From Sporolactobacillus shoreicorticis (GTDB taxonomy: Bacteria; Bacillota; Bacilli; Bacillales; Sporolactobacillaceae): a stretch of 64,000 nt of DNA. The notes below the pieces were generated by a model. That model had not been told where the DNA came from. It ran no database searches and worked only from the letters and a program-made list of their open reading frames with translations. The translations under genes and the position numbers were made by a program. Position 1 is the stretch's first letter; the number at the start of each line of letters is the position of its first letter. The stretch is from the NCBI RefSeq assembly GCF_024125445.1, contig NZ_JAMXWM010000008.1:62001-126000 (forward strand). The letters run 5' to 3'. Positions 9,230 through 17,835 of the stretch are shown one piece after another.

Positions 9230-10054
9230 TTAGATCGTGTGCTTTTCTTCGTTCTTTAGTTGTCTCAGCATCAGAGCAAAGAAGAAGAAACAGATCCATG
9301 CAACAGTAGAGAAAATAATCATTTGCGGCCACGTATTCTCCCTTAAAATCCACATGGAAGCGGCCATAAGCGCTATGATATTCATTGCTGTCATCCCGGC
9401 AAAAAGAATCATCGGCGGAGCCAGGATGTATCCAATTGATCGCTTCTTCATAAGAAATACACCGCTCAGAACCATGAACGGCAGATAAAAAGAAAAATCA
9501 AGTACGTGCACCGGATTCGATAAAAGTCCTGCTTCTGTAATGCTTTCTGGGGTCTTATTCGTTACTATTTCCGGCAATGAATCCGACAGCCACAGCAGCG
9601 CAAATACCGAAGCAATCACAATAAGAAAAGAACTAACGGATTTTACAGGGGCATGATTTTTGAACCAAGACTTAAACGAGACCTTTTTATTTCTGTAGAA
9701 GAAATACAAGACAGAGTAGATGGACAAACCAAGGATCGCACAATAAAAAAGAAACAGGAAATTAAAATGAATTGCAAAACAGTAAATGACAAACGAATAT
9801 ATATTTGTAATCATTGTCCCAAGCCAGACAAAGATACCGACTTTGTTCCCTTTTGAAGCAAAAAAAGAGGAGAAGAGCAACAAGGGAACAACAACAAGCA
9901 GATTTGAAAGATCCTGGCCAATTGTCTGCGCATACCAGGAAATAGTCTCTTTCGCATAAACATCCGAACATAAAATGCCAAAGCATGACGTAGTCACCAT
10001 TAAAACAGCAACAGGCACCGTGAAGAATAAAATGCCCTTGTCCGTTTGTTTCAT
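9230..10054 (-). CDS. Uncharacterised polytopic membrane protein
   Basis: A 274-residue protein with seven or eight predicted membrane helices and no motif I recognise. Its start codon overlaps the stop of the upstream marR-type gene by one base (TAATG), so it is translationally coupled and probably under MarR control. A regulator cotranscribed with a membrane protein suggests a role in small-molecule stress or efflux, but there is no transporter signature and this is only inferred from context. Confidence 0.7.
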   Translation of the reverse strand: MKQTDKGILFFTVPVAVLMVTTSCFGILCSDVYAKETISWYAQTIGQDLSNLLVVVPLLLFSSFFASKGNKVGIFVWLGTMITNIYSFVIYCFAIHFNFLFLFYCAILGLSIYSVLYFFYRNKKVSFKSWFKNHAPVKSVSSFLIVIASVFALLWLSDSLPEIVTNKTPESITEAGLLSNPVHVLDFSFYLPFMVLSGVFLMKKRSIGYILAPPMILFAGMTAMNIIALMAASMWILRENTWPQMIIFSTVAWICFFFFALMLRQLKNEEKHTI

Positions 10055-10524
10055 TATTGTTCCTCCTGATCCATCTCACTTATATTCTTGATTACTTGTC
10101 TCATGACCCTTCTTGCAACGTGCAAATCTTCATCACTTACTCCTTTGAACAACGCTTGGGTAAATACAAACCCTTTATTTCTCAGTTCACCCCAGAAATC
10201 GATACTGCGCTTTGTCAACTTAAGACGTGTTACACGCGCATCGTATGGATCTTTTTCAAGAACAAGCAGTCCCTTTTCCTCCAGCTTTAAAGCGATCTGC
10301 TTCACATTCTGATGTGAACTTCCCATCTCTTGTGCCGCCGCTTTCATGGTTGGCGGATCGTCAAACAGATTGTCAATGACGATGGATAAAAACCATTGCT
10401 TTGTCGTTACATCAAAACGTTTCAATTCACGTTGAAGCAGTGTATCAATTCGATTTGCGGCGACAAAAATGAACCCAAACAAAAACTGCTGATCCGGCAT
10501 CAAATCAATTTTTTTTAGCTGCAT
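10054..10524 (-). CDS. MarR family transcriptional regulator
   Basis: A 156-residue winged-helix regulator. The recognition-helix region is MGSSHQNVKQIALKLEEKG, followed by the wing with KDPYDARVTRLKLT, typical of MarR. AGGTGAAG stands before the ATG. A 44-bp perfect palindrome begins 21 bases upstream of the start and may be its own operator. It is cotranscribed with the membrane protein gene at 9230. Ligand unknown. Confidence 0.88.
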   Translation of the reverse strand: MQLKKIDLMPDQQFLFGFIFVAANRIDTLLQRELKRFDVTTKQWFLSIVIDNLFDDPPTMKAAAQEMGSSHQNVKQIALKLEEKGLLVLEKDPYDARVTRLKLTKRSIDFWGELRNKGFVFTQALFKGVSDEDLHVARRVMRQVIKNISEMDQEEQ

Positions 10525-10545
10525 TTTTCTTCACCTGTTTTTCCA

Positions 10546-10589
10546 AAAAAGGTAATGTATTATCTATATAGATAATACATTACCTTTTT
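10546..10589. promoter_or_regulatory. 44-bp perfect palindrome upstream of marR gene
   Basis: Two 22-base arms form an uninterrupted perfect palindrome, beginning with AAAAAGGTAATG and ending with CATTACCTTTTT. It lies directly before the MarR gene and directly after the broken helicase gene. It can fold as a terminator stem with a T run in either direction, and its symmetry also suits a dimeric repressor. It may serve both purposes. Confidence 0.7.
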
Positions 10590-11019
10590 ATTTTTTACAA
10601 GTGATCAAGCACACATAAGCCGCTGATACCTCAGATAATTCATCGTTATCGAAATTGCCCGTCAACTGTTTATACGCACTGCACAGTGCCTGATAAGTCA
10701 CTGCTGTAACCGGCTTTAGCGTTTTCATACTGCGGGATACCCAATTTAGCGGATCCTCACCCTCAGGCAGAAACCCGGAACAGAAGCGTTCCACCCACTG
10801 CCCGCGAATCGTAATGCTTGGCATCAGGATCGGGCACGGGTGATCCAAACGTCGAATGATTTCAAGTCCGACCATCGTCTTTCCTGACCCAGAGGCCGCT
10901 ATAATATGTACTTTTTATGACTGCAGATTCTCCAGAACGCGCCTTTGGTATCGCCTCCATTCACCTTTGAATTTGATTGTTTCAGAGAATGTTCGCGTGA
11001 CAACCGCCTCTTGTTCCTC
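10588..11019 (-). pseudogene. DEAD/DEAH helicase N-terminal remnant
   Basis: The minus strand encodes a helicase start region: FKGEWRRYQRRVLENLQ, then an in-frame TAA, then VHIIAASGSGKTMVGLEIIRR (split here by the Walker A), then PSITIRGQWVERF and VTAVTYQALCSAYKQL. These match the first motifs (Walker A, Ia) of large Bacillales DEAD/DEAH helicases of several hundred residues. The gene has an internal stop, no start, and ends after about 140 codons without the DEAH motif or the C-terminal RecA domain. It is a remnant. Confidence 0.8.
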
Positions 11020-11364
11020 TTATCCTTTAATCATTATCTTAAAGATTGAAAACGGGGGCAAGAGAAACGTGTACGAATTTGATTTAAAGTGATTTGCGTT
11101 ACGCCAGACTTATCTGAACGCAAACTTCCAAAAGAAACAATGTGCGTGATCATTAGGCTAAAGAAAATTAATTCGTCATCAGGATTACAATTCCACCTAT
11201 TGATTTGAACGCTTTTAGATGCAATCCCGTTGAAGGATTCCCAATAGCTCATGAACATCCCCAGCTCATAAGGGGCTGAGATGCCTCGATTCAAAAGGAA
11301 CACCTGCGGACGTTGAACAGTTGAACTACGGAACAACGTTTAAAAGAGACAAGTAAATTTTCTA
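11020..11364. other. Intergenic region without supported gene
   Basis: About 345 bases. A leftward TTG-initiated frame of 100 codons exists at 11034-11336 but lacks a ribosome binding site and any recognisable product. I see no other structure before the promoter at 11365. Confidence 0.5.
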
Positions 11365-11393
11365 TTGACAAAAGAGGGTGACAGTGATTAAAT
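11365..11393 (+). promoter_or_regulatory. Sigma-A type promoter of the aromatic operon
   Basis: TTGACA at 11365-11370, a 17-base spacer, and TTAAAT at 11388-11393. The -35 is perfect and the -10 matches at four of six positions. Transcription would begin near 11400, some 25 bases before the leader peptide. Confidence 0.7.
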
Positions 11394-11424
11394 GATACGT
11401 AACCTAATCGAGAGGAAAAATAAA

Positions 11425-11484
11425 ATGAAAAAGTGGCAAATGGCTCAATCATACTTTAATGGCTTCTATTACTACTTTAGATAG
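11425..11484 (+). CDS. Tyr/Phe-rich leader peptide of attenuator
   Basis: A 19-codon open frame starts with ATG after AGAGGAAAAATAAA. The product is MKKWQMAQSYFNGFYYYFR: four Tyr, three Phe and one Trp among 19 residues, with the last six including FYYYF. It stands between the promoter and a terminator hairpin, directly before genes that make chorismate and tyrosine. This is the architecture of amino acid leader peptides such as pheL and trpL, where ribosome stalling on scarce charged tRNA prevents termination. The composition and position are seen in the sequence; the mechanism is inferred. Confidence 0.85.
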   Translation: MKKWQMAQSYFNGFYYYFR

Positions 11485-11659
11485 TTCGTATCCGCTCCGG
11501 ATACGAACGCAGGGCGCGTAAGTATCTAGAGTTGGGAAGCTGTTTTGGTTTGACCAACTAGATGCGTAAGATTAAATCTAATTGGTTGCCATTTCAATCC
11601 GGATCTTCTTATTTTCCTAACGGAACACGTAACCAGTTAGATGAATCATCTGACTGGTT
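11485..11659 (+). promoter_or_regulatory. Attenuator with five alternating pairing segments
   Basis: A perfect 10-bp hairpin (TTCGTATCCG, CTC, CGGATACGAA; 11485-11507) begins right after the leader stop codon and may pause polymerase. Beyond it lie five related segments: 11524-11535, 11554-11563, 11576-11587, 11631-11642 and 11648-11659. Odd ones read like ATCTA-ATTGGT, even ones like ACCAACTAGAT, so neighbours 1:2, 2:3, 3:4 and 4:5 can pair but not all at once. Pair 4:5 is the terminator; pair 3:4 would be the antiterminator. No T-box consensus sequence was seen, so ribosome stalling is the favoured trigger. Confidence 0.75.
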
Positions 11660-11667
11660 ATTTTTTT
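11631..11667 (+). terminator. Attenuator terminator hairpin
   Basis: A 12-bp stem with one G-U pair (AACCAGTTAGAT, loop GAATC, ATCTGACTGGTT) is followed by A and seven T. It lies 28 bases before the first structural gene of the operon, so it must be read through for expression. Confidence 0.88.
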
Positions 11668-11694
11668 CACTTTTTTTTTGGGAGGAAACGATGT

Positions 11695-13170
11695 ATGAAC
11701 GCAATGACGAAATCAAACAAAATCAGATTAAGTTTGTCTTTGTACCTGAATTACTTTGTCCATGGCATTGGGCTGTTAATTTTGACACAAAATATGAGGC
11801 CGCTCAGCAGCGAATGGGGGACATCGATCGCAACAGTCTCCTATGTCATTTCCGGAGTCGGAATCGGCCGGCTGCTCGCCTACTATCTTCTCGGCAGCTT
11901 CTCAGATCGCTTTGGCCGCAAAAAGATTATTCTCTTCGGGATGATCAGCTACTCCATCTTTTTCATCGGAATCCTTTTTACCAAAGATTTCAAAGTCGCT
12001 TACCTGCTCGCAATTCTTGCCGGTGTGGCGAACTCGGCCCTCGATTCGGGAACCTACCCGACTTTTTTAGAAATGAATCGCAATAATGGAGCGGCGAGCA
12101 TTCTTATTAAGGCCGCGATGTCGATCGGCGAGTTTGTCCTGCCTCTATACATCGGCCTGAATGAAAATCTGGGCGGCTGGTACGGACTAAGCTTCATCTT
12201 CGCGGCCGCGTTCTTGTTGATCAATGCTCTACTGATCAGCTATTCACAATTTCCATTGCAGGCAAGAACTGAAAAGGTCGTGGAACATGGTTTATCTTCG
12301 AGAGGAAAAATGTCCAAGTCGAAGATTGGGCTGGTCACCATCCTTTCTTTATATGGCTACACCTCGATGGCCGTGATGATTCTCTTTACTCAATGGATCA
12401 CACTCTACGGTGTTGATGTCCTTCAGATGAGCAATATGCAGGCACATTTTCTTCTGTCACTCTACAGCATTGGATCCATTGTCGGTGTCCTGCTGATTTT
12501 TACTCTCTTAAAAAGCGCGTTGATCAGAGATAGTACATTGATGGTTGTGATGAACAGTCTTTCACTTGGATTTCTTTTAATCGTCTGCTTCTCAACCTAC
12601 CATCCAGCGGTTACCATTGCTTCTTTTTTCTTTGGTATCACGGCGGCGGGAGGCGTGATGCAGATCGGTTTGACTATTTTCTGTTCCATGTTTCCTCACG
12701 CTAAAGGACGTGTTACCGCAATCTTTTTTTCTTTCGGAAGCATCGCATCATTCACCGTTCCAATTTTTACCGGCATGCTGTCTAATAGCGGAACGGCCTA
12801 CGCCTTGCGCAGTGACCTGGTGATCGCATCGTTCTCGTTTGTCTTATGGATCATCGGTCATCGGCTGCTGTCTCTTTCAAATGACCGGACAAATTATGAG
12901 ACGGAACGCAGCCAAATCAACTTTATCGATTACTGGATCCTTAAATTGCTCCAATGGCGATTCAAGCTTGCCAAGTCAATCGGCATCAAGAAGATGAATC
13001 AAGGCAGGCCGATTTTTGATCCTTTTCGGGAAAAGAAAATTGTTTCACGGATTGACCGACTTGTAAAAGATCATGAAAACCGTGACCATTATCATGAAAT
13101 TTTCCAAACCATTTTAACGAATTCAAAGCAGTGTCAAACAAATATACAGGAGAAAGGGAGAGTTAAATGA
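11695..13170 (+). CDS. MFS transporter at head of aromatic operon
   Basis: A 491-residue major facilitator protein with 12 predicted helices. The loop 2-3 signature is GSFSDRFGRKKIILFG. After the last helix, near residue 405, there is an unusual charged cytoplasmic tail of about 90 residues. I chose the ATG at 11695, 9 bases after GGGAGG; an ATG four bases earlier is in another frame and leads to a short frame. The gene overlaps aroC by 4 bases and shares the attenuator, so its substrate is probably an aromatic amino acid, shikimate-type intermediate or derived product. The substrate is inferred from context only. Confidence 0.85.
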   Translation: MNAMTKSNKIRLSLSLYLNYFVHGIGLLILTQNMRPLSSEWGTSIATVSYVISGVGIGRLLAYYLLGSFSDRFGRKKIILFGMISYSIFFIGILFTKDFKVAYLLAILAGVANSALDSGTYPTFLEMNRNNGAASILIKAAMSIGEFVLPLYIGLNENLGGWYGLSFIFAAAFLLINALLISYSQFPLQARTEKVVEHGLSSRGKMSKSKIGLVTILSLYGYTSMAVMILFTQWITLYGVDVLQMSNMQAHFLLSLYSIGSIVGVLLIFTLLKSALIRDSTLMVVMNSLSLGFLLIVCFSTYHPAVTIASFFFGITAAGGVMQIGLTIFCSMFPHAKGRVTAIFFSFGSIASFTVPIFTGMLSNSGTAYALRSDLVIASFSFVLWIIGHRLLSLSNDRTNYETERSQINFIDYWILKLLQWRFKLAKSIGIKKMNQGRPIFDPFREKKIVSRIDRLVKDHENRDHYHEIFQTILTNSKQCQTNIQEKGRVK

Positions 13171-14333
13171 TTTACTTTACAGCAGGAGAATCGCACGGCC
13201 CGCAATTAACCGGAATCATCGAAGGTTTCCCGGCCGGACTTCACTTGTCCATTGATAGAATTAATCAGAAACTAAGCGAACGACAAAAAGGCTACGGACG
13301 CGGCTACCGCCAGAAGATCGAAAAAGACCAAGTCAAGATCACTTCCGGCGTGCGCCACGGCATCACCCTAGGTTCACCGATCACATTAACCATTGCCAAC
13401 ATTGATCACAAGCACTGGAGTAAAATCATGAATCCGATCCATAGGCCCAATCCGGATACGAATCTGCGTGAAGTGAAAAACCCGCGTCCCGGCCATGCGG
13501 ATCTGGTTGGCGGCATGAAATACGGACATCGTGATCTGCGTAATGTACTTGAGCGTTCTTCTGCCCGTGAAACAGCAATGCGCGTTGCCATTGGTGCGAT
13601 CTGCACGCAGCTCCTGAATGAACTGGGTATCCGAATCGCCGGTTATGTACGACAAATCGGTTCCATCGAAGCAGATAGTGACCAGCTATTAACACCTGAT
13701 CAAATTGAACGCGCAATCAACTGCAATGATCTTCGTATCGTCAATCAGGACAAGGTTGAGGCGATTCATGAATTTATTGATCAAACCAAAAAGGCAGGAG
13801 ACACACTGGGTGGGATCGTCCGTGTCATTGCCGAAAATGTCCCCGCCGGATTGGGAAGCTATACTTCCTGGAACGAGAAACTGGACAGCAAAATTGCGGC
13901 GGCGGTTATCGGTATTAATGCTTTCAAGGGCGTGAGCTTTGGCGACGGCTTTGACTTGGGGACAAAACCAGGCAGTCAAGTAATGGATCCCATCTATTGG
14001 GATCAAGATCAAGGCTGGTACCGAAGCAGCGATCATCTCGGCGGATTTGAAGGCGGCATGACGAACGGAATGCCGCTGATTATCAACGCAGCCATGAAGC
14101 CGATCCCTACTCTTTACAAGCCTCTTCACAGCGTTGCTATTGATACAAAAGAAGAACATAAAGCCAGTATCGAACGCTCTGATGTTACGGCGATTGTTCC
14201 GGCATCGCTTGTTATTGAGGCCGTCGTTGCAATCGAGCTGTGCAAAGCCATTTTAGGCACCTTTGATTGTGCAAGCATGGATCGCCTGAAAAAACAGTAT
14301 CACGATTATTGTGATGAGTTGAAAAATTATTAA
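13167..14333 (+). CDS. aroC: Chorismate synthase
   Basis: This 388-residue enzyme makes chorismate from 5-enolpyruvylshikimate-3-phosphate using reduced FMN. Signatures include AGESHGPQLTGIIEG at the N-terminus, YGRGYRQKIEKD, RHGITLGSPI, and the long RSSARETAMRVAIG motif. The length is normal for Firmicutes. The start overlaps the MFS gene by 4 bases (ATGA). It is the last step of the shikimate pathway; aroA and aroK, the two steps before, follow in the same operon. Confidence 0.97.
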   Translation: MIYFTAGESHGPQLTGIIEGFPAGLHLSIDRINQKLSERQKGYGRGYRQKIEKDQVKITSGVRHGITLGSPITLTIANIDHKHWSKIMNPIHRPNPDTNLREVKNPRPGHADLVGGMKYGHRDLRNVLERSSARETAMRVAIGAICTQLLNELGIRIAGYVRQIGSIEADSDQLLTPDQIERAINCNDLRIVNQDKVEAIHEFIDQTKKAGDTLGGIVRVIAENVPAGLGSYTSWNEKLDSKIAAAVIGINAFKGVSFGDGFDLGTKPGSQVMDPIYWDQDQGWYRSSDHLGGFEGGMTNGMPLIINAAMKPIPTLYKPLHSVAIDTKEEHKASIERSDVTAIVPASLVIEAVVAIELCKAILGTFDCASMDRLKKQYHDYCDELKNY

Positions 14334-14346
14334 GGAGACTACACCA

Positions 14347-14895
14347 GTGATCATTCATACTCTGGGACCCGAAGCGACCGACAGCTGCCGCGCAGCGCAG
14401 CATTATGAACGCACACAACCTGGCGACATCCGGATTGAGCTTCATGATTGCTTTGAAAATATCATTGAGCATTTTAATGACTATCAGGGCGATTGCTTTT
14501 TGATCCCTACCGCATTTAAGTCCTGTCATACACATCTTGATTGGGCGGACATTCACTACACCCACCTGGATCAATTGAAGCTCGTCACTTGCTTTTGCTA
14601 TGCACTTGATCCGCTTGTGCTGATTCGGCGCCTGAGACTTGCCGCCAACGCCGCTTACACGCACCCGTCAACCGCAGCCTTAATGAAGGACTATTTGCAT
14701 TCAATTCAAGATGACGCTGTAATTCATTATACCGACAGCAAATATTTGGCATACCAGAACTATAGGCGTGTCCGGGCGCGCTATGTCATTACCAATCAAA
14801 AAAACGTTCAATTGAGCGACAATGAAAAAATTGAGCGGACCTACACGCCGGACATGGTCTGGTGTCTCTATCAAATTTTGAAAAAAAACAGGTGA
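14347..14895 (+). CDS. Short prephenate dehydratase/BacA-like protein
   Basis: A 182-residue protein starting at GTG after AAGGAG. Its first residues IHTLGPEATDSCRAA match the TLGPxGT start of prephenate dehydratase and of BacA-type prephenate decarboxylases, and ELHDCFENIIEHF fits the next conserved helix. The region equivalent to the dehydratase TRF catalytic motif reads RARYVITNQ, so the catalytic Thr appears to be Ala. The C-terminal ACT regulatory domain of dehydratases (total about 270 residues) is missing. It may bind or convert prephenate, perhaps by decarboxylation, or be a nonclassical dehydratase. The operon has no other pheA-like gene. Confidence 0.6.
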   Translation: MIIHTLGPEATDSCRAAQHYERTQPGDIRIELHDCFENIIEHFNDYQGDCFLIPTAFKSCHTHLDWADIHYTHLDQLKLVTCFCYALDPLVLIRRLRLAANAAYTHPSTAALMKDYLHSIQDDAVIHYTDSKYLAYQNYRRVRARYVITNQKNVQLSDNEKIERTYTPDMVWCLYQILKKNR

Positions 14896-14899
14896 TCAA

Positions 14900-16210
14900 A
14901 TGAAAACCCTAAGAACGAAACAGCAACAGGGACTTCAAGGCACGCTTGAGGTACTAGGAGATAAAAGTATTTCCCATCGAAGTATCATTTTCGGCGCGAT
15001 CAGCAGCGGCGACACGGAGATCACTCATTTTCTTCCTTCGGAGGATTGTCTGAGAACCATGCAAGCGTTTAAAGATATGGGTGTATCGATTGAACGGGCG
15101 AAAGATCACGTTCTCGTGCATGGTGTCGGACTAAATGGGCTTCGCCAGCCAAAACACTCTTTGAATATGGGCAACTCAGGAACCACAACACGGCTAATGC
15201 TTGGATTATTGAGCGGACAGCCCTTCACCACAGAATTATTCGGTGACCAGTCACTAAGCAGACGGCCGATGAAACGGGTCACCGAACCGCTCAGCCAATT
15301 AGGCTCGCGGTTCAAAGTGACCGGGGACGGACGCCTGCCGATCACGGTTTACGGTTCGACGAATCTCAATCCTGTCGACTACCGCCTGCCGGTGGCCAGC
15401 GCTCAGGTCAAAAGTGCACTGATTTTAGCCGGACTATGCGCAAACGGAACTTCAACCATCATTGAAAAACAGCAAACCCGTGATCATACCGAACTTATGC
15501 TGCGCGCGTTCGGCGGAGAAATTGAGAAGCAAGGACTGACACTAAAGGTAGCTGGAAAACCAAGGCTTATCGGGCAACTGATTCGGGTACCCGGAGATCT
15601 GTCATCGGCCGCCTTTTTCATCGCCGCTGCCACACTTGTTCCGGGCAGTGCCATTACACTCCATAATGTCGGACTGAATCCGACCCGTACTGGTTTTCTT
15701 CAAACTTTAAGACAAATGGGAGCCAACATCACCGTTCAGAGCCGTTCCGCTTATGCTGAGCCGTCAGGTGACTTGCTCATACAGAACGCGCCACTCCATG
15801 CGATTGTGCTTACAAGCGACGACATTCCGAGTGTCATTGATGAACTGCCTTTGATCGCTCTCTTGGCGACTCAGGCTGAGGGAACAACGAAAATTACCGG
15901 AGCCGAAGAGCTGCGGGTTAAAGAAACAGATCGGATCACCGTTGTGGCCGCCGAACTACGAAAACTTGGCGCAGAAATTACGGAGCTTCCAGATGGAATG
16001 ATCATTCAAGGCGGAACACGGCTCGCCCCGCAGGAAACGGATCAAGTGGACTCGCACGGAGATCATCGAATCGGTATGATGCTTGCCGTTGCCGCCCTGC
16101 TCGTCACTGGCAATCTGGCTTTAGCCAATGAATCAGCAATCAATATCTCATACCCTGATTTCTTCGCTGATCTGAATCAACTCATTCCGACAAGAAGGAC
16201 TGCCCTATGA
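14900..16210 (+). CDS. aroA: 3-phosphoshikimate 1-carboxyvinyltransferase
   Basis: A 436-residue EPSP synthase that joins phosphoenolpyruvate to shikimate-3-phosphate. Motifs are LGDKSISHRSIIFGA (substrate-binding Lys, Ser, Arg), NMGNSGTTTRLMLGLL (the PEP-binding region with Gly-Thr), RPMKRVTEPL, and RVKETDRI near the C-terminus. It starts 5 bases after the preceding gene and overlaps tyrA by 4 bases. Length is normal. Confidence 0.97.
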   Translation: MKTLRTKQQQGLQGTLEVLGDKSISHRSIIFGAISSGDTEITHFLPSEDCLRTMQAFKDMGVSIERAKDHVLVHGVGLNGLRQPKHSLNMGNSGTTTRLMLGLLSGQPFTTELFGDQSLSRRPMKRVTEPLSQLGSRFKVTGDGRLPITVYGSTNLNPVDYRLPVASAQVKSALILAGLCANGTSTIIEKQQTRDHTELMLRAFGGEIEKQGLTLKVAGKPRLIGQLIRVPGDLSSAAFFIAAATLVPGSAITLHNVGLNPTRTGFLQTLRQMGANITVQSRSAYAEPSGDLLIQNAPLHAIVLTSDDIPSVIDELPLIALLATQAEGTTKITGAEELRVKETDRITVVAAELRKLGAEITELPDGMIIQGGTRLAPQETDQVDSHGDHRIGMMLAVAALLVTGNLALANESAINISYPDFFADLNQLIPTRRTAL

Positions 16211-17319
16211 TGAAAACGATTGTCATCGACGGCCTAGGACTCATTGGCGGCTCCATCGCCTTAGCGATTCGACAGCAATGGCCCCAGTATAAAATCATCG
16301 GTGTCGATATCAATCACCATTCATTGACGTACGCAAAAGAAAGAGAGATCATTGATGACGGCTTTGCACAGCTGCAAAATTGTGCCGGAAAAGCCGACAT
16401 CATTCTTTTAGCCGCACCGGTTTCCGTCATCCTGAAACACATGGATCAGTTGACACAGATGCAGCTGAAACCGGGGGTAATCATTACAGATGTCGGCAGT
16501 ACAAAAAAACAGATTATGGCGAAAGCATCTTTATTTATCGATCAGGGCATTCATTTTATCGGCGGTCATCCGATGGCGGGCTCGCATAAAACAACCATTA
16601 CAGCATCGAGAGCCAATCTTTTTCAGAGTGCTTACTACTTTTTAATTTCCGATACGCTCAACGATCGGCCATCAAAAAAAGCAGTGGATGAACTGCAGGC
16701 CTTACTCTTCGGCCTAAATGTCAAATGGCAGCTTGTTTCGGCACGGCAGCACGACCAAATCGTCGCTCAGATCAGCCATTTGCCGCATATTCTCGCATCC
16801 GGATTAGTGAATATGGCACAAGATGAATTCAGAGGATCAACTCTATCTTTGAAGCTGGCTGCCGGTGGTTTTCGCAGTCTCACGCGGATCGCGTCGTCCG
16901 ACCCGGACATGTGGACGGATATTCTCCTAAGCAATCGGCAAACATTAATTGACAAAATTGACACGTTCAACGAGCTTTTGCAACATGTCAAAGCGGCGAT
17001 CCTTTCATCAGATCGAACGGCCATCCGAAACTACTTTCGGCGTGCCAAAATTACTCGAGACAGCATCAATGCTCAGGCTTCCAGCCATTCGCCTAATTTC
17101 TATGACTTGTTTGTCAACATTCCCGATCGTGTTGGTTCAGTCGCCGAAGTGACGCGCATTTTGACAGAAGCAGAAATTAACTTAATCAATATTCATATTT
17201 TGGAAATCAGAGAAGAAATTAACGGCGTTCTTCAATTATCCTTTTCCAACCAAAATGATCTTGCGGATGCAGCCTGTGCACTCAAGCAGCATGGACTGTC
17301 CGTAATACGAGGTGAATAA
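16207..17319 (+). CDS. tyrA: Prephenate dehydrogenase with ACT domain
   Basis: A 370-residue protein that oxidises prephenate to 4-hydroxyphenylpyruvate with NAD, committing flux to tyrosine. The N-terminal Rossmann motif is GLGLIGGSIALAI with acidic VDIN at the end of strand two. GGHPMAGSHKTT carries the catalytic His. Residues from about 295 (FYDLFVNIPDRVGSVAEV) form an ACT domain that likely senses tyrosine. It overlaps aroA by 4 bases and abuts aroK directly. Confidence 0.95.
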   Translation: MMKTIVIDGLGLIGGSIALAIRQQWPQYKIIGVDINHHSLTYAKEREIIDDGFAQLQNCAGKADIILLAAPVSVILKHMDQLTQMQLKPGVIITDVGSTKKQIMAKASLFIDQGIHFIGGHPMAGSHKTTITASRANLFQSAYYFLISDTLNDRPSKKAVDELQALLFGLNVKWQLVSARQHDQIVAQISHLPHILASGLVNMAQDEFRGSTLSLKLAAGGFRSLTRIASSDPDMWTDILLSNRQTLIDKIDTFNELLQHVKAAILSSDRTAIRNYFRRAKITRDSINAQASSHSPNFYDLFVNIPDRVGSVAEVTRILTEAEINLINIHILEIREEINGVLQLSFSNQNDLADAACALKQHGLSVIRGE

Positions 17320-17835
17320 ATGATGGTACACAGCATACTCGTCGGTTTTATGGGCAGCGGCAAAACAACTGTTGGACGACTCCTGGCAGCGCATCTGAAC
17401 TGCACCCATCTCGATTTAGACGCGGTCATTGTCGCACGTGAAAGAAAATCGATTAAACAAATTTTTGCAGATCATGGCGAAGCATACTTTCGTTCATTGG
17501 AGTCGAAAATGCTTGCCGAAGCGCTTAAACGTGACGGCATTCTGTCGACCGGCGGAGGAACGCCGATACGCCCCGCCAACCGCCAATTATTGATAAACTC
17601 CGACATCCCGGTCGTGTATTTAAAAGCATCTCCGGAAGTGATTATCAATCGGCTGAATGGAGATCAGAGCAGACCGCTTTTTCAATCAATGGACAAGCAG
17701 AAACTAATTCATCTCTATCATGAACGGGAAAGCGTCTATGAGCAATCGGCAACAATCAGAATGGACACCGATCATAAAGAACCGTCAGAAATTGTCCGCA
17801 TGATCTTAAAGAGCATCGGTGCATCTGTCCGATGA
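17320..17835 (+). CDS. aroK: Shikimate kinase
   Basis: A 171-residue P-loop kinase that phosphorylates shikimate at O3. Walker A is GFMGSGKTTVGRLL; LDLDAVI binds shikimate through its Asp; STGGGTP is the second shikimate-binding loop; RPLF lies in the lid. It starts immediately after the tyrA stop codon and is the last gene of the operon. It holds two of the three pathway steps ending at chorismate together with aroA and aroC. Confidence 0.95.
   Translation: MMVHSILVGFMGSGKTTVGRLLAAHLNCTHLDLDAVIVARERKSIKQIFADHGEAYFRSLESKMLAEALKRDGILSTGGGTPIRPANRQLLINSDIPVVYLKASPEVIINRLNGDQSRPLFQSMDKQKLIHLYHERESVYEQSATIRMDTDHKEPSEIVRMILKSIGASVR

Noticed and set aside
11034-11336. Leftward 100-codon frame upstream of the aromatic operon promoter
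   Set aside because: TTG start without ribosome binding site, no recognisable product, and it lies between a remnant and a promoter region. Treated as chance.
11485-11667. T-box riboswitch as explanation for the aromatic leader
   Set aside because: The leader has antiterminator-like pairing, but I could not find the conserved T-box sequence or a stem I specifier region, and the Tyr/Phe-rich peptide explains the layout better.
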